Of a stretch of DNA of 64,000 nt, positions 1-7,351 are shown in pieces. Numbering within the stretch: position 1 is the stretch's first letter; each line of letters starts with the position of its first letter. Source of the DNA: CALLVF01 sp964632205 (GTDB lineage: Bacteria > Patescibacteriota > Microgenomatia > UBA1406 > GWC2-37-13); assembly GCA_964632205.1 (NCBI GenBank), contig CAZWBE010000003.1, forward strand, positions 1-64,000. The letters run 5' to 3'. Under the pieces are notes generated by a model, which did no database searches, had not been told where the DNA came from, and saw nothing but the letters and a program-made list of their open reading frames with translations. Made by a program: the position numbers and the translations under genes.

Positions 1-1224
1 AGTTAACCCTCCATGATGGCCATAAAATTTTTGCTCAAATCGACCCTTTTGATACCACCAAACAGAATTGCCTTTATAGGGTAAAATTACCAAATTTCCT
101 ACTCGTCTTAAAAAACTTTGTGAGATTTTTTCTCCAAAAAAACCTCGCTTAATTAAATCGTTAACAAAATAGATTTCCGCTACTTCTTTAAGTTTCTTTT
201 CCAAATAATCTTTCGCCTCGTTAAGTTTTTCTTTCTTAATATATAAAAACATATCACGACAAGAGCCAGCTGGTGCTAAAAGCTTTCCTTTTTTATTTTT
301 TTTAATCCATTTTTTAATTAAGGGAAATTCTTTGTTAATATAAATGGTAGTGTTAGGGTCAACAGCAATTTGTCCATGATCGGCAGTTAAAAGAAAAAGA
401 ATATTTTTTAACCGAGAAAAATTTTTTAAAAATAATTGTTCCATGACAGTTAAAAAATTATCGATTTCCGCCTCAACCTGAAGTGAGTCTGGTCCATATT
501 GGTGAGAAAGGGAGTCGATTTTATCAAAGTATAAAAAGAAATAAGATCTCTCTTTCTCTTGAGCAATTATTTGAAAGAGATTAATAATTGCTTCTGACAA
601 GGTCTTATATCCGCAAACGCTCGCTCCTTGGAAAACTATATTGGAAAAAGTTGAGGGAGTATAATCTTGATGTTGAAAAACATATGATTTAATCCCCCCT
701 TTTTTAATCTTTTGATAAAAAGTCTTTTTCGGATAAATTTGATTGGGATTAATGTTTAATTTTTTTAAAGTATCTCTTTTGTTATCACCAGCAAAAGAAA
801 AAAGCAAAGGAGCAATAATATCCTTGATTTTGGGTTCATAGTAAAACCATTCGTAAATACCGCTTTCTCCAATTGATAAACCAGTGTGAATTGTGGTTAC
901 ATGGGCAGCGGTTGTTGAAGGGAATTGTGAAGTAATTTTTGAAACAACACTGTTATTAGTCACTTTTTTAAAGAATGAGTGGTTAAAAAATTTTTCCAAG
1001 AATCGCCAGCCAAATCCATCAATCAAAAATAAAATAACCTTGTCGTATTTTTGAGGCAGATGCCCAAAAACATCTTTTGGCATAAAGCAGTCTTCTTTTA
1101 ATTGTAAAGAATATTCAATTAAGGAAGGAATATTAGAAAAACAGTAGGAGGAGTAAAGAGGTTTTTTAAAAAATGAGTTAAAGTTTGCTTGATTAACTAT
1201 TTTACTTGAGTTTTTATTGAACAT
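1..1224 (-). CDS. Type I phosphodiesterase / nucleotide pyrophosphatase family protein (3' end outside window)
   Basis: Alkaline-phosphatase superfamily metal-dependent hydrolase. About 408 codons are visible and the reading frame is still open at the left edge, so the C-terminus is missing. The start is the ATG at 1222-1224, which overlaps the end of lysS by 11 nt. Seen: VILFLIDGFGW near residues 63-73 (first metal site), FPSTTAAHVTTIHTGL near 95-110 (nucleophile Thr in the PSTTAAH signature), TADHGQ near 281-286 and GHHGGL near 402, in the order known for this family. No signal peptide or membrane segment was noticed. The overlap with lysS suggests co-transcription. The family cleaves phosphodiester or pyrophosphate bonds; the substrate here cannot be told. 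A phosphoglycerol or nucleotide substrate is equally possible. Confidence 0.85.
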   Translation of the reverse strand, partial: MFNKNSSKIVNQANFNSFFKKPLYSSYCFSNIPSLIEYSLQLKEDCFMPKDVFGHLPQKYDKVILFLIDGFGWRFLEKFFNHSFFKKVTNNSVVSKITSQFPSTTAAHVTTIHTGLSIGESGIYEWFYYEPKIKDIIAPLLFSFAGDNKRDTLKKLNINPNQIYPKKTFYQKIKKGGIKSYVFQHQDYTPSTFSNIVFQGASVCGYKTLSEAIINLFQIIAQEKERSYFFLYFDKIDSLSHQYGPDSLQVEAEIDNFLTVMEQLFLKNFSRLKNILFLLTADHGQIAVDPNTTIYINKEFPLIKKWIKKNKKGKLLAPAGSCRDMFLYIKKEKLNEAKDYLEKKLKEVAEIYFVNDLIKRGFFGEKISQSFLRRVGNLVILPYKGNSVWWYQKGRFEQKFYGHHGGLT

Positions 1225-2788
1225 TTTTTAAAAGTTTAATGACTTTTTTCAATCCTATTTGTGAGATTAAATCAGCCGCTTTTGGACCAAAAGATTTACC
1301 AAGCAAAATTTGATAAAAGGCACAAAAAGCGTCTTTAGGATTGATTTCGGCTTTTTTTATTGAATTAAAAACGACTTGCTGAATCGTTTGTTTATCGCTG
1401 TTTTTTAGATTAATTAAATTTTCTGCTAATAATTGGATAAATTTTTTTTGCTTGGGGTTAGTTTGCCATTTTTTTTCAGAGAGGTTAAGATTAGCGGAAG
1501 TTTCTTGGGTATACTTTTCTAAATAAATTTTAGCATATTTAACTCTTTCCTCAAGAATTTCTTTCTCCTCGTTTGATAGTTTTTTGAAATTGAAAAAAGA
1601 TAAAACATCAGACTTGTTTTTAAGTAAATTAACAATGGTTCGAAATCGAGGGTAAATGATTCTTTTTTTAGGTAGAGGTTTAATCTGTGACAATTCAATA
1701 ATTCTGGCAAGATTCAACATTACCTCACCTGGTTTTCCTTCAGGAATTTTATTTTCTAATTTGCTGAAGTAAGCATTGAGATGGCGGTCATAGTCATCAA
1801 AGATATTTAAAATAGTTTCACCATAAGGATTAAAATCAATATGTCTTTCAATGGGCGTGCGAACAATGAAAAAACGAAAAACATTAGCTGGTAATATTTG
1901 AGATACTTCCTTTGCCGATGAACCTATTCCTTTTGATGATGACATTTTTTTCCCGCCAACCGTAAACCATTCGTAAGCTAAAGGATAAGGGATAGGATAT
2001 CTTAAAACTTCCTGACAAATAGCGGAAGCAATATCATGCGAGCCTCCGGCTGACATATGATCTTTACCCGCTCCTTCAATGGTGACGCCGATCACTTTCC
2101 ACTTGGCCGCCCAATCTAGTTTCCACGGTAACTTTCCATTACCGTTAAAAGGAGAAGTTTTTCCTTCATGACCACAACCTGTTGCCCAAGCGACCATTTT
2201 TGGTTGGCAACGATAATAAACATACCGCCCATCCCATTTATAAACATAGGTCGTACCAATTTTCTGGCATTTTACACAGCGAGCATTAAAAGGATGCCAA
2301 TCAGGGGGGCGGGTTTTTTTGGTAATCCTTTGATAAATTTGGCGAATTTTGGCAGTAGCATCCAAAATTTTTTTAATTACTTCATTCATTTTCCCACTAT
2401 TGTAAAGGTCAGAAGCCCAGATAATTTCTGGATGACAATTGATTGAATTGAAAACTCCAATAAACTCTTGGGCATAAAATTGAGCATAGTTTTTTGCCTT
2501 TTTTTCTGGGGATGGGATTTGATAAAGTTGCATTCCTGCATATTTTTCCCATTTTGAATAATCAAGATAGGCAGGAATGGCATCCATTGGATCATGGTCA
2601 TCAAAAATATAAGTGTATTTTGCTTTTACTTGATTTTCCAACAAAACCTTGTAAATTAAATCATGGATAACTACTCCTCGTAGAGCGCCAACATGAATTC
2701 GGCCAGAGGGTGTTTTCATATCATCTACCCACTCAAAAGGTAGTTTTCTGGCTTTAATTTTTTTAACTTCTCGATCTACCCAAATCAT
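1214..2788 (-). CDS. lysS: Lysyl-tRNA synthetase, class I
   Basis: Charges tRNA-Lys. This is the class I (archaeal-type) enzyme, not the class II enzyme of most bacteria. The HIGH-like motif is HVGAL at residues 32-36 and the KMSKS-like motif is KKMSSSKG in the middle third. A cysteine cluster (CVKCQKIG, later CGH) fits a zinc knuckle between them. About 524 aa, normal for the class. The ATG at 2786-2788 was chosen over an upstream ATG at 2830 because the upstream extension is low-complexity repeat sequence and the family begins close to this point. Class I LysRS is known in archaea, spirochaetes, some alphaproteobacteria and candidate phyla. Confidence 0.93.
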   Translation of the reverse strand: MIWVDREVKKIKARKLPFEWVDDMKTPSGRIHVGALRGVVIHDLIYKVLLENQVKAKYTYIFDDHDPMDAIPAYLDYSKWEKYAGMQLYQIPSPEKKAKNYAQFYAQEFIGVFNSINCHPEIIWASDLYNSGKMNEVIKKILDATAKIRQIYQRITKKTRPPDWHPFNARCVKCQKIGTTYVYKWDGRYVYYRCQPKMVAWATGCGHEGKTSPFNGNGKLPWKLDWAAKWKVIGVTIEGAGKDHMSAGGSHDIASAICQEVLRYPIPYPLAYEWFTVGGKKMSSSKGIGSSAKEVSQILPANVFRFFIVRTPIERHIDFNPYGETILNIFDDYDRHLNAYFSKLENKIPEGKPGEVMLNLARIIELSQIKPLPKKRIIYPRFRTIVNLLKNKSDVLSFFNFKKLSNEEKEILEERVKYAKIYLEKYTQETSANLNLSEKKWQTNPKQKKFIQLLAENLINLKNSDKQTIQQVVFNSIKKAEINPKDAFCAFYQILLGKSFGPKAADLISQIGLKKVIKLLKNVQ

Positions 2789-2790
2789 AA

Positions 2791-2849
2791 TAAAAATTAA
2801 AAGTTGAAAATTCAAAATGCAAAATGGCAAATCAAAATTAAAAATTATT
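2791..2849. repeat. AT-rich dispersed repeat, intergenic copy
   Basis: Fills the whole gap between lysS and the tRNA-binding protein gene. On the plus strand it is built of units such as AAAATTAAAA, GAAAATTCAAAATG and CAAATCAAAATTAAAAATT. The same vocabulary occurs in other gaps and, in frame, inside several genes of this window (see findings). Confidence 0.5.
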
Positions 2850-3187
2850 TATGTGATTAGTGTACCTGGTTCAATTTCTTTATCAACTGTTAATAAAACA
2901 CATTGTTTGCCATCATCAGTTTCCGCTGCCAAAAGCATTCCTTCAGAGATTTCTCCAGCGAATTTTGTCGGCTTAAGATTGGTTAAGACAATGATAAGTT
3001 TTCCCAAAAGTTCTCTTTCTTCGTAATAAGGAACTAATCCGGCAATAATTTGCCGGGGTTTTTCTTCGCCGATGTTAACCTGCAATTTATAAAGTTTATC
3101 GCGATTGGGAATTTTTTCAACTTTGACGACTTTTCCCACCCTTATCTCAATTTTTTTCCATTCTTCAAATGAAATCTGATTTAGCAT
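2849..3187 (-). CDS. Stand-alone tRNA-binding (EMAP-II/Trbp111-like) protein, MetRS beta-type
   Basis: A 112-aa OB-fold tRNA-binding domain of the kind usually fused to the C-terminus of bacterial MetRS. Seen: the family's opening IRVGKVVKVEKIPNRDKLYKLQV, then RQIIAGLVPYY, LTNLKPTKFAGEISEGMLLAAE, and a C-terminal VDKEIEPGT. The ATG at 3185-3187 is preferred to an upstream TTG at 3202. The MetRS gene at 44.5 kb ends without this domain, so this protein may serve it in trans, as Trbp111 or MetRS-beta does elsewhere; that partnership is inferred. It binds structured tRNA and has no catalytic motif. Confidence 0.88.
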   Translation of the reverse strand: MLNQISFEEWKKIEIRVGKVVKVEKIPNRDKLYKLQVNIGEEKPRQIIAGLVPYYEERELLGKLIIVLTNLKPTKFAGEISEGMLLAAETDDGKQCVLLTVDKEIEPGTLIT

Positions 3188-3277
3188 ACTACCAAAAAAC
3201 AACTAAACTTTTAATCATTTCTTTTAATTTTAACAGGTTTTTTATTTTAATTCTTTCTTTTTTTGAATGGATAAGAG

Positions 3278-3348
3278 TTTGTTTTATAAAACAAATTAAA
3301 CTATCAAAACTAATTATTTATTATTTTTAGTTTAAGAGAATTAGTTTT
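3278..3348. repeat. Two AT-only inverted repeats
   Basis: A perfect 18-bp palindrome, TTTGTTTTA/TAAAACAAA, lies at 3278-3295. An imperfectly spaced pair of 10-bp arms, AAAACTAATT at 3306-3315 and AATTAGTTTT at 3339-3348, follows. Both lie in the 264-bp gap between the tRNA-binding gene and greA. They could be a weak terminator for greA or an operator, but there is no GC stem and no clean T-tract, so no role is assigned. Nothing else was recognised in the gap. Confidence 0.25.
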
Positions 3349-3451
3349 TATTTGCGTATAATTGAGAGGAGAATCTATTAAATCAAGATTAAAATAAGAG
3401 AAAAGTACAAATTCCAACAGAATTCTGAATAAATAAAATCACAATTAATTT

Positions 3452-3907
3452 TCATTTAATGTCAACTATTTTATACTTTATCTTTCCCGCTGGAATGTCA
3501 ATCTCAACCCAATCACCAACTCTTTTTCCTATGAGAGCTTTACCGATAGGTGAGGTATGAGAGAGTTTTTTATTATTAGGATCAGCCTCAAATTCACCGA
3601 CAATATGAAATTCTTCCTTACCTTTATTGCTTTCCACCGTTACTTTAACGCCGATGTTAACAGTGTCTTTTTGTTGATCTTCAATTATCTGGGCTGTCTT
3701 GAGAATTTCTTCAATTTCTTGGATTCTCCCCTCAACAAAAGCTAATTGTTCTTTGGCCGCTGAGTATTCACTGTTTTCTGAAAGATCGCCCATAGCCCGA
3801 GCTTTTTGCAGTCTTTCTACTGCTTTTGGTTTTTTTATCTCGATAAGTTCTTTTAGTTCTTTCTTTAGATTGTTATACCCTTCTTTGGTTAGTTGAATTT
3901 TTTTCAT
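3452..3907 (-). CDS. greA: Transcript cleavage factor GreA
   Basis: Rescues backtracked RNA polymerase by stimulating cleavage of the nascent RNA. 151 aa, close to the usual 158. The N-terminal coiled coil carries the signature MGDLSENSEYSAAKE near residues 39-53, with the acidic D/E pair at its tip that enters the polymerase channel. The C-terminal FKBP-like domain carries SPIGKALIGKRVGDWVEI. The ATG at 3905-3907 has no Shine-Dalgarno. Instead it directly follows a hairpin and T6 tract (see the leader entry), suggesting control by premature termination. Transcribed alone from a strong promoter. Confidence 0.96.
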   Translation of the reverse strand: MKKIQLTKEGYNNLKKELKELIEIKKPKAVERLQKARAMGDLSENSEYSAAKEQLAFVEGRIQEIEEILKTAQIIEDQQKDTVNIGVKVTVESNKGKEEFHIVGEFEADPNNKKLSHTSPIGKALIGKRVGDWVEIDIPAGKIKYKIVDIK

Positions 3908-3942
3908 AAAAAATTATTCCCCATAAATCAGTAATGGGGAAT
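3908..3942 (-). terminator. Attenuator-like hairpin in the greA leader
   Basis: On the minus strand a perfect 9-bp stem, ATTCCCCAT (3942-3934) with ATGGGGAAT (3924-3916), closes a 9-nt loop. AA and six Ts follow, and then at once the greA ATG. This is the form of an intrinsic terminator placed between promoter and start codon. In E. coli the greA leader also holds a terminator, which yields the small RNA GraL; the parallel is suggestive only. A role in hiding the start codon from ribosomes is an alternative. Confidence 0.6.
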
Positions 3943-3950
3943 ATGTTAAA

Positions 3951-3979
3951 ATATTACTATAGATTTTGGAGAAAGTCAA
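3951..3979 (-). promoter_or_regulatory. greA promoter
   Basis: Minus-strand TTGACT (3979-3974), 17-nt spacer, TAATAT (3956-3951): close to the sigma-70 consensus. The expected start of transcription is near 3944, so the leader would be about 37 nt and consist almost wholly of the hairpin. Confidence 0.65.
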
Positions 3980-3986
3980 ATCAAAA

Positions 3987-4059
3987 GTCCTCGTCGTCTA
4001 GTGGCCTAGGACGGCAGGTTCTCAACCTGCAAACACGGGTTCGACTCCCGTCGAGGACA
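3987..4059 (+). tRNA. tRNA-Glu (anticodon CTC)
   Basis: The acceptor arms GTCCTCG (3987-3993) and CGAGGAC (4052-4058) pair perfectly, with discriminator A at 4059. Anticodon stem GCAGG/CCTGC encloses the loop TTCTCAA with anticodon CTC. The T arm is ACGGG-TTCGACT-CCCGT. CCA is not encoded. It reads GAG codons. Confidence 0.95.
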
Positions 4060-4060
4060 C

Positions 4061-4093
4061 TTAAAAATTAAAAGTTTAAAATCAAAAATTAGT
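4061..4093. repeat. AT-rich dispersed repeat, copy after tRNA-Glu
   Basis: The sequence just after the tRNA consists of TTAAAAATTAAAAG, TTTAAAATC and AAAAATTAG units. It belongs to the same repeat vocabulary as 2791-2849 and 7246-7310. Confidence 0.45.
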
Positions 4094-4099
4094 TGACCG

Positions 4100-4312
4100 T
4101 TGGAAACTATATTTATCCTCACCGGTTTAATTTTTATTCTTATTGGATTATTTTTTCATTGGTTTCAAAAAATTAGTCATATACCTATACCTCTACTACC
4201 GGGAGATATTTTAATTAAAAAAGAAGACTTTACGTTTTATTTTCCCGTCGCAAGCTTAATTATCTTAAGTCTTGTTTTAACATTAATCATCAATTTTTTA
4301 GGTAAAGACTAG
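4100..4312 (+). CDS. DUF2905 family small membrane protein
   Basis: A 70-aa protein with two membrane segments (about residues 3-20 and 46-66). Between them is the family signature IPLLPGDILIKKEDFTFYFPVAS; the LPGDI-(x)n-FTFYFP pattern is diagnostic of DUF2905. Function is unknown. The start must be the TTG at 4100, because a stop lies two codons upstream and no ATG is in frame. Convergent with the thioredoxin-like gene downstream. Confidence 0.85.
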   Translation: METIFILTGLIFILIGLFFHWFQKISHIPIPLLPGDILIKKEDFTFYFPVASLIILSLVLTLIINFLGKD

Positions 4313-4334
4313 AAAAAGTTAGGATTTTAAGAAT

Positions 4335-5381
4335 TTAGTGACCACAGCCAGCAGGATTTGAGTTATTAGAGTTTGAAGCTTCATCAATCTTTGAAAAAGA
4401 AACAGCCACTTGGTTTTTAGAAAGTTCCCTTTGACAAAAATCTAGTCTTTTTTTACTTCCGCAGCAAACGATTTGTTTTATGGCATCCGGTATTCTTCCG
4501 CCAAAATCAAATTCTGAAACCACTTGATTATCATTAATAAGAAGGGTAGGTGAGCCAGCAATTTTAAATTTATCGGCTAGGGCAAAGTCGCTTTTAGCGT
4601 ATTTTAATCCTCTTTCTTTATTAGTTAGGCAGGAATTTAATAGATTTTTATCGATACCGATTTGGTTTAGACATTCATCACTTCTTCCTTCTTGCATATA
4701 ACAGGAAACATATGGCCAATAAAGATTTTTGAATTCTTCTCGAAGACAAATTTGCCTCAAGTTTTCTTGTGCTTCTTTATCTCCATGCATTGAGGTTATT
4801 TTATTGCCTGTTACGCCGCCAATATATTTAACCTCTAAATAAGAAGAAATCTCTGGCACTTCATTAATCGCTTGTTTAAACACTCTTTGCATTTGAAGAC
4901 CATAGGGGCAATCAGAGACAATAAAGGCAGTTAGTTTAGGAGCGTCTGTTTTTTTAATATCTTGACAAGAAACTTTTTTTGTTTGGCTTGAATTATCTTT
5001 GCTAGTAGAATTAATTAACGAGTCTACCTCTGTTCCTGCAGTAAAGAGAATTTTTCCGTCTTTAGTAATATAAGAAGGAGGATATGTTTGGTTATTCCAG
5101 GTTAGTTGGAATTCAAAAAGACCATTTTTTTCCTTCAAAGGGCTGATAGTAAATTTTGCTTGGTTATCATTGAGGATTTTTTTTATTGCTTTTGGCAAAA
5201 CCTCATTTTTAAGATAGTTTTTTTTACGTTCCAGAGAGACTTTTTTAAAGAGAATAATAAAAATTAAAGCGAAGATTCCAATAATAGTAATAACGAAAAT
5301 ACTTGTGGTTGGCAAATTAAAAGAAAAAAGAGTGTTTTTATTTTTAACTTCTTTTGCTGCTGCTTTTTTTATTTGCTTCAT
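4335..5381 (-). CDS. Membrane-anchored thioredoxin-fold protein, GILT-like
   Basis: 348 aa. A single membrane segment at residues 27-45 would put the rest outside the cell. Residues 60-130 resemble a small prepilin- or PepSY-like module (ITKDGKILF) of unknown role. From about 150 a thioredoxin fold begins: TAFIVSDCPYGLQMQ supplies one Cys of a CxxC (the second position is Gly) and AGSPTLLIND the cis-Pro loop. Between them MHGDKEAQENLRQIC has the spacing of the GILT signature CQHGx2ECx2Nx4C, with all but the last Cys replaced. Many other Cys follow, including vicinal VCCG and a NPAGCGH tail. Probably an extracytoplasmic thiol or disulfide protein of DsbA/GILT type; whether it is redox-active is unclear. 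Confidence 0.6.
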   Translation of the reverse strand: MKQIKKAAAKEVKNKNTLFSFNLPTTSIFVITIIGIFALIFIILFKKVSLERKKNYLKNEVLPKAIKKILNDNQAKFTISPLKEKNGLFEFQLTWNNQTYPPSYITKDGKILFTAGTEVDSLINSTSKDNSSQTKKVSCQDIKKTDAPKLTAFIVSDCPYGLQMQRVFKQAINEVPEISSYLEVKYIGGVTGNKITSMHGDKEAQENLRQICLREEFKNLYWPYVSCYMQEGRSDECLNQIGIDKNLLNSCLTNKERGLKYAKSDFALADKFKIAGSPTLLINDNQVVSEFDFGGRIPDAIKQIVCCGSKKRLDFCQRELSKNQVAVSFSKIDEASNSNNSNPAGCGH

Positions 5382-5449
5382 AATTTAAATTAAATCAGAT
5401 TTGTTTAAGTAATGCAAGAGAATATTCACTTTAAAAATTAAATTTTTTC

Positions 5450-7237
5450 TTACTTAGCGTATATTCTATAAATACTGTTACCAATCTTCTCAAATTTAAA
5501 AATTTTAATTTGCTTAATTTCTTTTGTATTTGTTACATGAGGTCCGCCACAGAGTTCTTTTGAATAATTACCAATAAAGTATACTTTCACCGTATCAGGA
5601 TATTTTTCTCTAAAAAAAGATTTGGCGCCAATTTTATAAGCTTCCTCTTTAGGTATGATTTTGAAATAAACTGATAATGATTCATCAATTTTTTGTTTAA
5701 CAATATTTTCGACTTTTTTAATTTGTTCCTGAGAGATTTTGTAAGGATAATAAAAATCAAAACGGAGGCGTTTCGATGTGATATTTGAACCTTCTTGTCT
5801 TACTTTATCGCCTAAAACATCAGAGAGAGCTTGATTAATTAGATGAGTCGCAGTATGAAATTTGATAGTTTGTTCTGATTTATCGGCTAACCCACCTTTA
5901 AACATTCCTGCCGATGCCTGTCGGGAAAGCAGTCGATGTTTTTCAAATTCTTCATTAAATTGGCTTTTATCAAATTTCAATCCCCTTTCTCGCAACAATT
6001 CCTCACTTAGCTCTTTAGGAAAGCCATACGTTTGATAGAGATCAAAAATTTGTTTTCCCGTCGGATTTGTTATTTTTTCAAGAATAGCCATTCCTTTATT
6101 AAGGGTTTTATTAAAACGGTTAATTTCCTCCTCTATCACTAATTGAATCTTTTTATCATCATTTTTTTCAAAATAAATATCTTGATAGATGGCAACAATT
6201 TTCTTTATTATCGGTGATAATTCATTAGCGTTTATAGAAGACGATTGTTTAAGTTTTAAAATTTTAACAACAACTCTTCTCAGAAGTCGTCTGAGAAAGT
6301 AACCTCTTTCCTTATTACTAGGGAAGATGTCCATTTTAATAAGCAAGCTGGCAGCTTTTAAATGGTCAGCAATTACTCTCATCTTTTCGGCATTTTCTCT
6401 TTTTTCGTAATTTTTATGAGAAATAATTTCAATCGTTTGAATAATAGGATAATAAAGATCAGTAGTAAAAACATCAGGATTATTATTTAAAGCAGTCAAA
6501 ATCCTCTCTAAACCTCCACCAAAATCAACATTTTTATTGGGTAATGCTACAAAACCACCATCAGTTTTTTTATATTCCATAAAAACAGAGTTGCCGATTT
6601 CCATAAATCGACCGCACTCACAATTAGGGTGACATTTTTTGCCAAATTTTTCATCATGTTGTACATCAGTAAACTCGTAAAAAACCTCAGAATCAGGCCC
6701 CCCTGGTTCTCCTGATGGCATATTTTCTGGAATACCAGCTCTTGACCACCAGTTTTTTTCTGGACCATATTTAAAGATATGGTCTTCTTTAATTCCTAAA
6801 TTTTTCCAAATCTCAATTGATTCAGTATCAGCCGGTAAATTATTTTTTTTATCACCGGCAAAGACAGTGACGAAAAGCTTTTCTTTCTTTAGTCCTAATA
6901 CTTGGGTTATAAATTCCCAAAACCAAGTTAATTGTTCTTTTTTAAAATAGTCACCTAATGACCAATTACCCATCATTTCAAAAAATGTCGTATGGCGATT
7001 ATCACCTACTTCTTCTATATCTTGAGTTCTTAAACACGGTTGAATGTTATAAAGTCTTTTACCTAAGGGATGAGTCTCACCAAGTAAATAAGGGACAAGT
7101 TGTTGCATACCTGAACCAGTAAAAAGAGTGGTTGGATCATCTTGAGGAATAAGAGAAATTGGTGGGATTTCCTTATGATCTTTACTTTCCCAAAAATCTT
7201 TAAACAGTTTTCTAAGTTGCAAATGACTAATTAACAT
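5450..7237 (-). CDS. alaS: Alanyl-tRNA synthetase, C-terminally reduced
   Basis: Charges tRNA-Ala. 595 aa against about 875 in E. coli. The N-terminal class II core is complete: TTLFTGSGMQQLVPYLLGE, the motif 2 region RLYNIQPCLRTQDIEEVGDNRHTTFFEMMGN, and DFGGGLERILTAL. The tRNA-binding helices and editing domain follow, with HxxxH in TATHLIN and CxxxH in CGGPHV as zinc ligands. The protein stops soon after, so the oligomerising coiled coil and C-Ala domain are absent. Short AlaRS forms occur in reduced genomes. A possible promoter lies within the repeat just upstream. Confidence 0.95.
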   Translation of the reverse strand: MLISHLQLRKLFKDFWESKDHKEIPPISLIPQDDPTTLFTGSGMQQLVPYLLGETHPLGKRLYNIQPCLRTQDIEEVGDNRHTTFFEMMGNWSLGDYFKKEQLTWFWEFITQVLGLKKEKLFVTVFAGDKKNNLPADTESIEIWKNLGIKEDHIFKYGPEKNWWSRAGIPENMPSGEPGGPDSEVFYEFTDVQHDEKFGKKCHPNCECGRFMEIGNSVFMEYKKTDGGFVALPNKNVDFGGGLERILTALNNNPDVFTTDLYYPIIQTIEIISHKNYEKRENAEKMRVIADHLKAASLLIKMDIFPSNKERGYFLRRLLRRVVVKILKLKQSSSINANELSPIIKKIVAIYQDIYFEKNDDKKIQLVIEEEINRFNKTLNKGMAILEKITNPTGKQIFDLYQTYGFPKELSEELLRERGLKFDKSQFNEEFEKHRLLSRQASAGMFKGGLADKSEQTIKFHTATHLINQALSDVLGDKVRQEGSNITSKRLRFDFYYPYKISQEQIKKVENIVKQKIDESLSVYFKIIPKEEAYKIGAKSFFREKYPDTVKVYFIGNYSKELCGGPHVTNTKEIKQIKIFKFEKIGNSIYRIYAK

Positions 7238-7244
7238 AGGTAAA

Positions 7245-7273
7245 ATAATAAAATATCAAATACTAAAAATCAA
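7245..7273 (-). promoter_or_regulatory. Possible alaS promoter within repeat
   Basis: Minus-strand TTGATT (7273-7268), 17-nt spacer, TATTAT (7250-7245), then 7 nt to the alaS ATG. The match is fair, but the region is low-complexity, so chance agreement is likely enough to keep confidence low. If real, the mRNA would be leaderless. Confidence 0.3.
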
Positions 7274-7310
7274 ATAGTAAAATCGCAGATCAGAAAATCA
7301 AAAATATTCT
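7246..7310. repeat. AT-rich dispersed repeat between alaS and nnrD
   Basis: Units such as AAATATCAAATACTAAAAA, TCAAATAG and AAAATCAAAAAT on the plus strand. Reverse-complemented they read TTTGATATTTT and TTGATTTTTAG, the same words as in the gap upstream of glmS (14107-14142). Confidence 0.5.
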
Positions 7311-7351
7311 GGGATAGTTTAATATGTCAACTTAATTTTTGATTTTATTTT

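Noticed and set aside
3987..4059. tRNA with extra CCA or intron
   Set aside because: All arms pair at standard lengths, the anticodon loop is 7 nt and the sequence after the discriminator is ACTT... rather than CCA.
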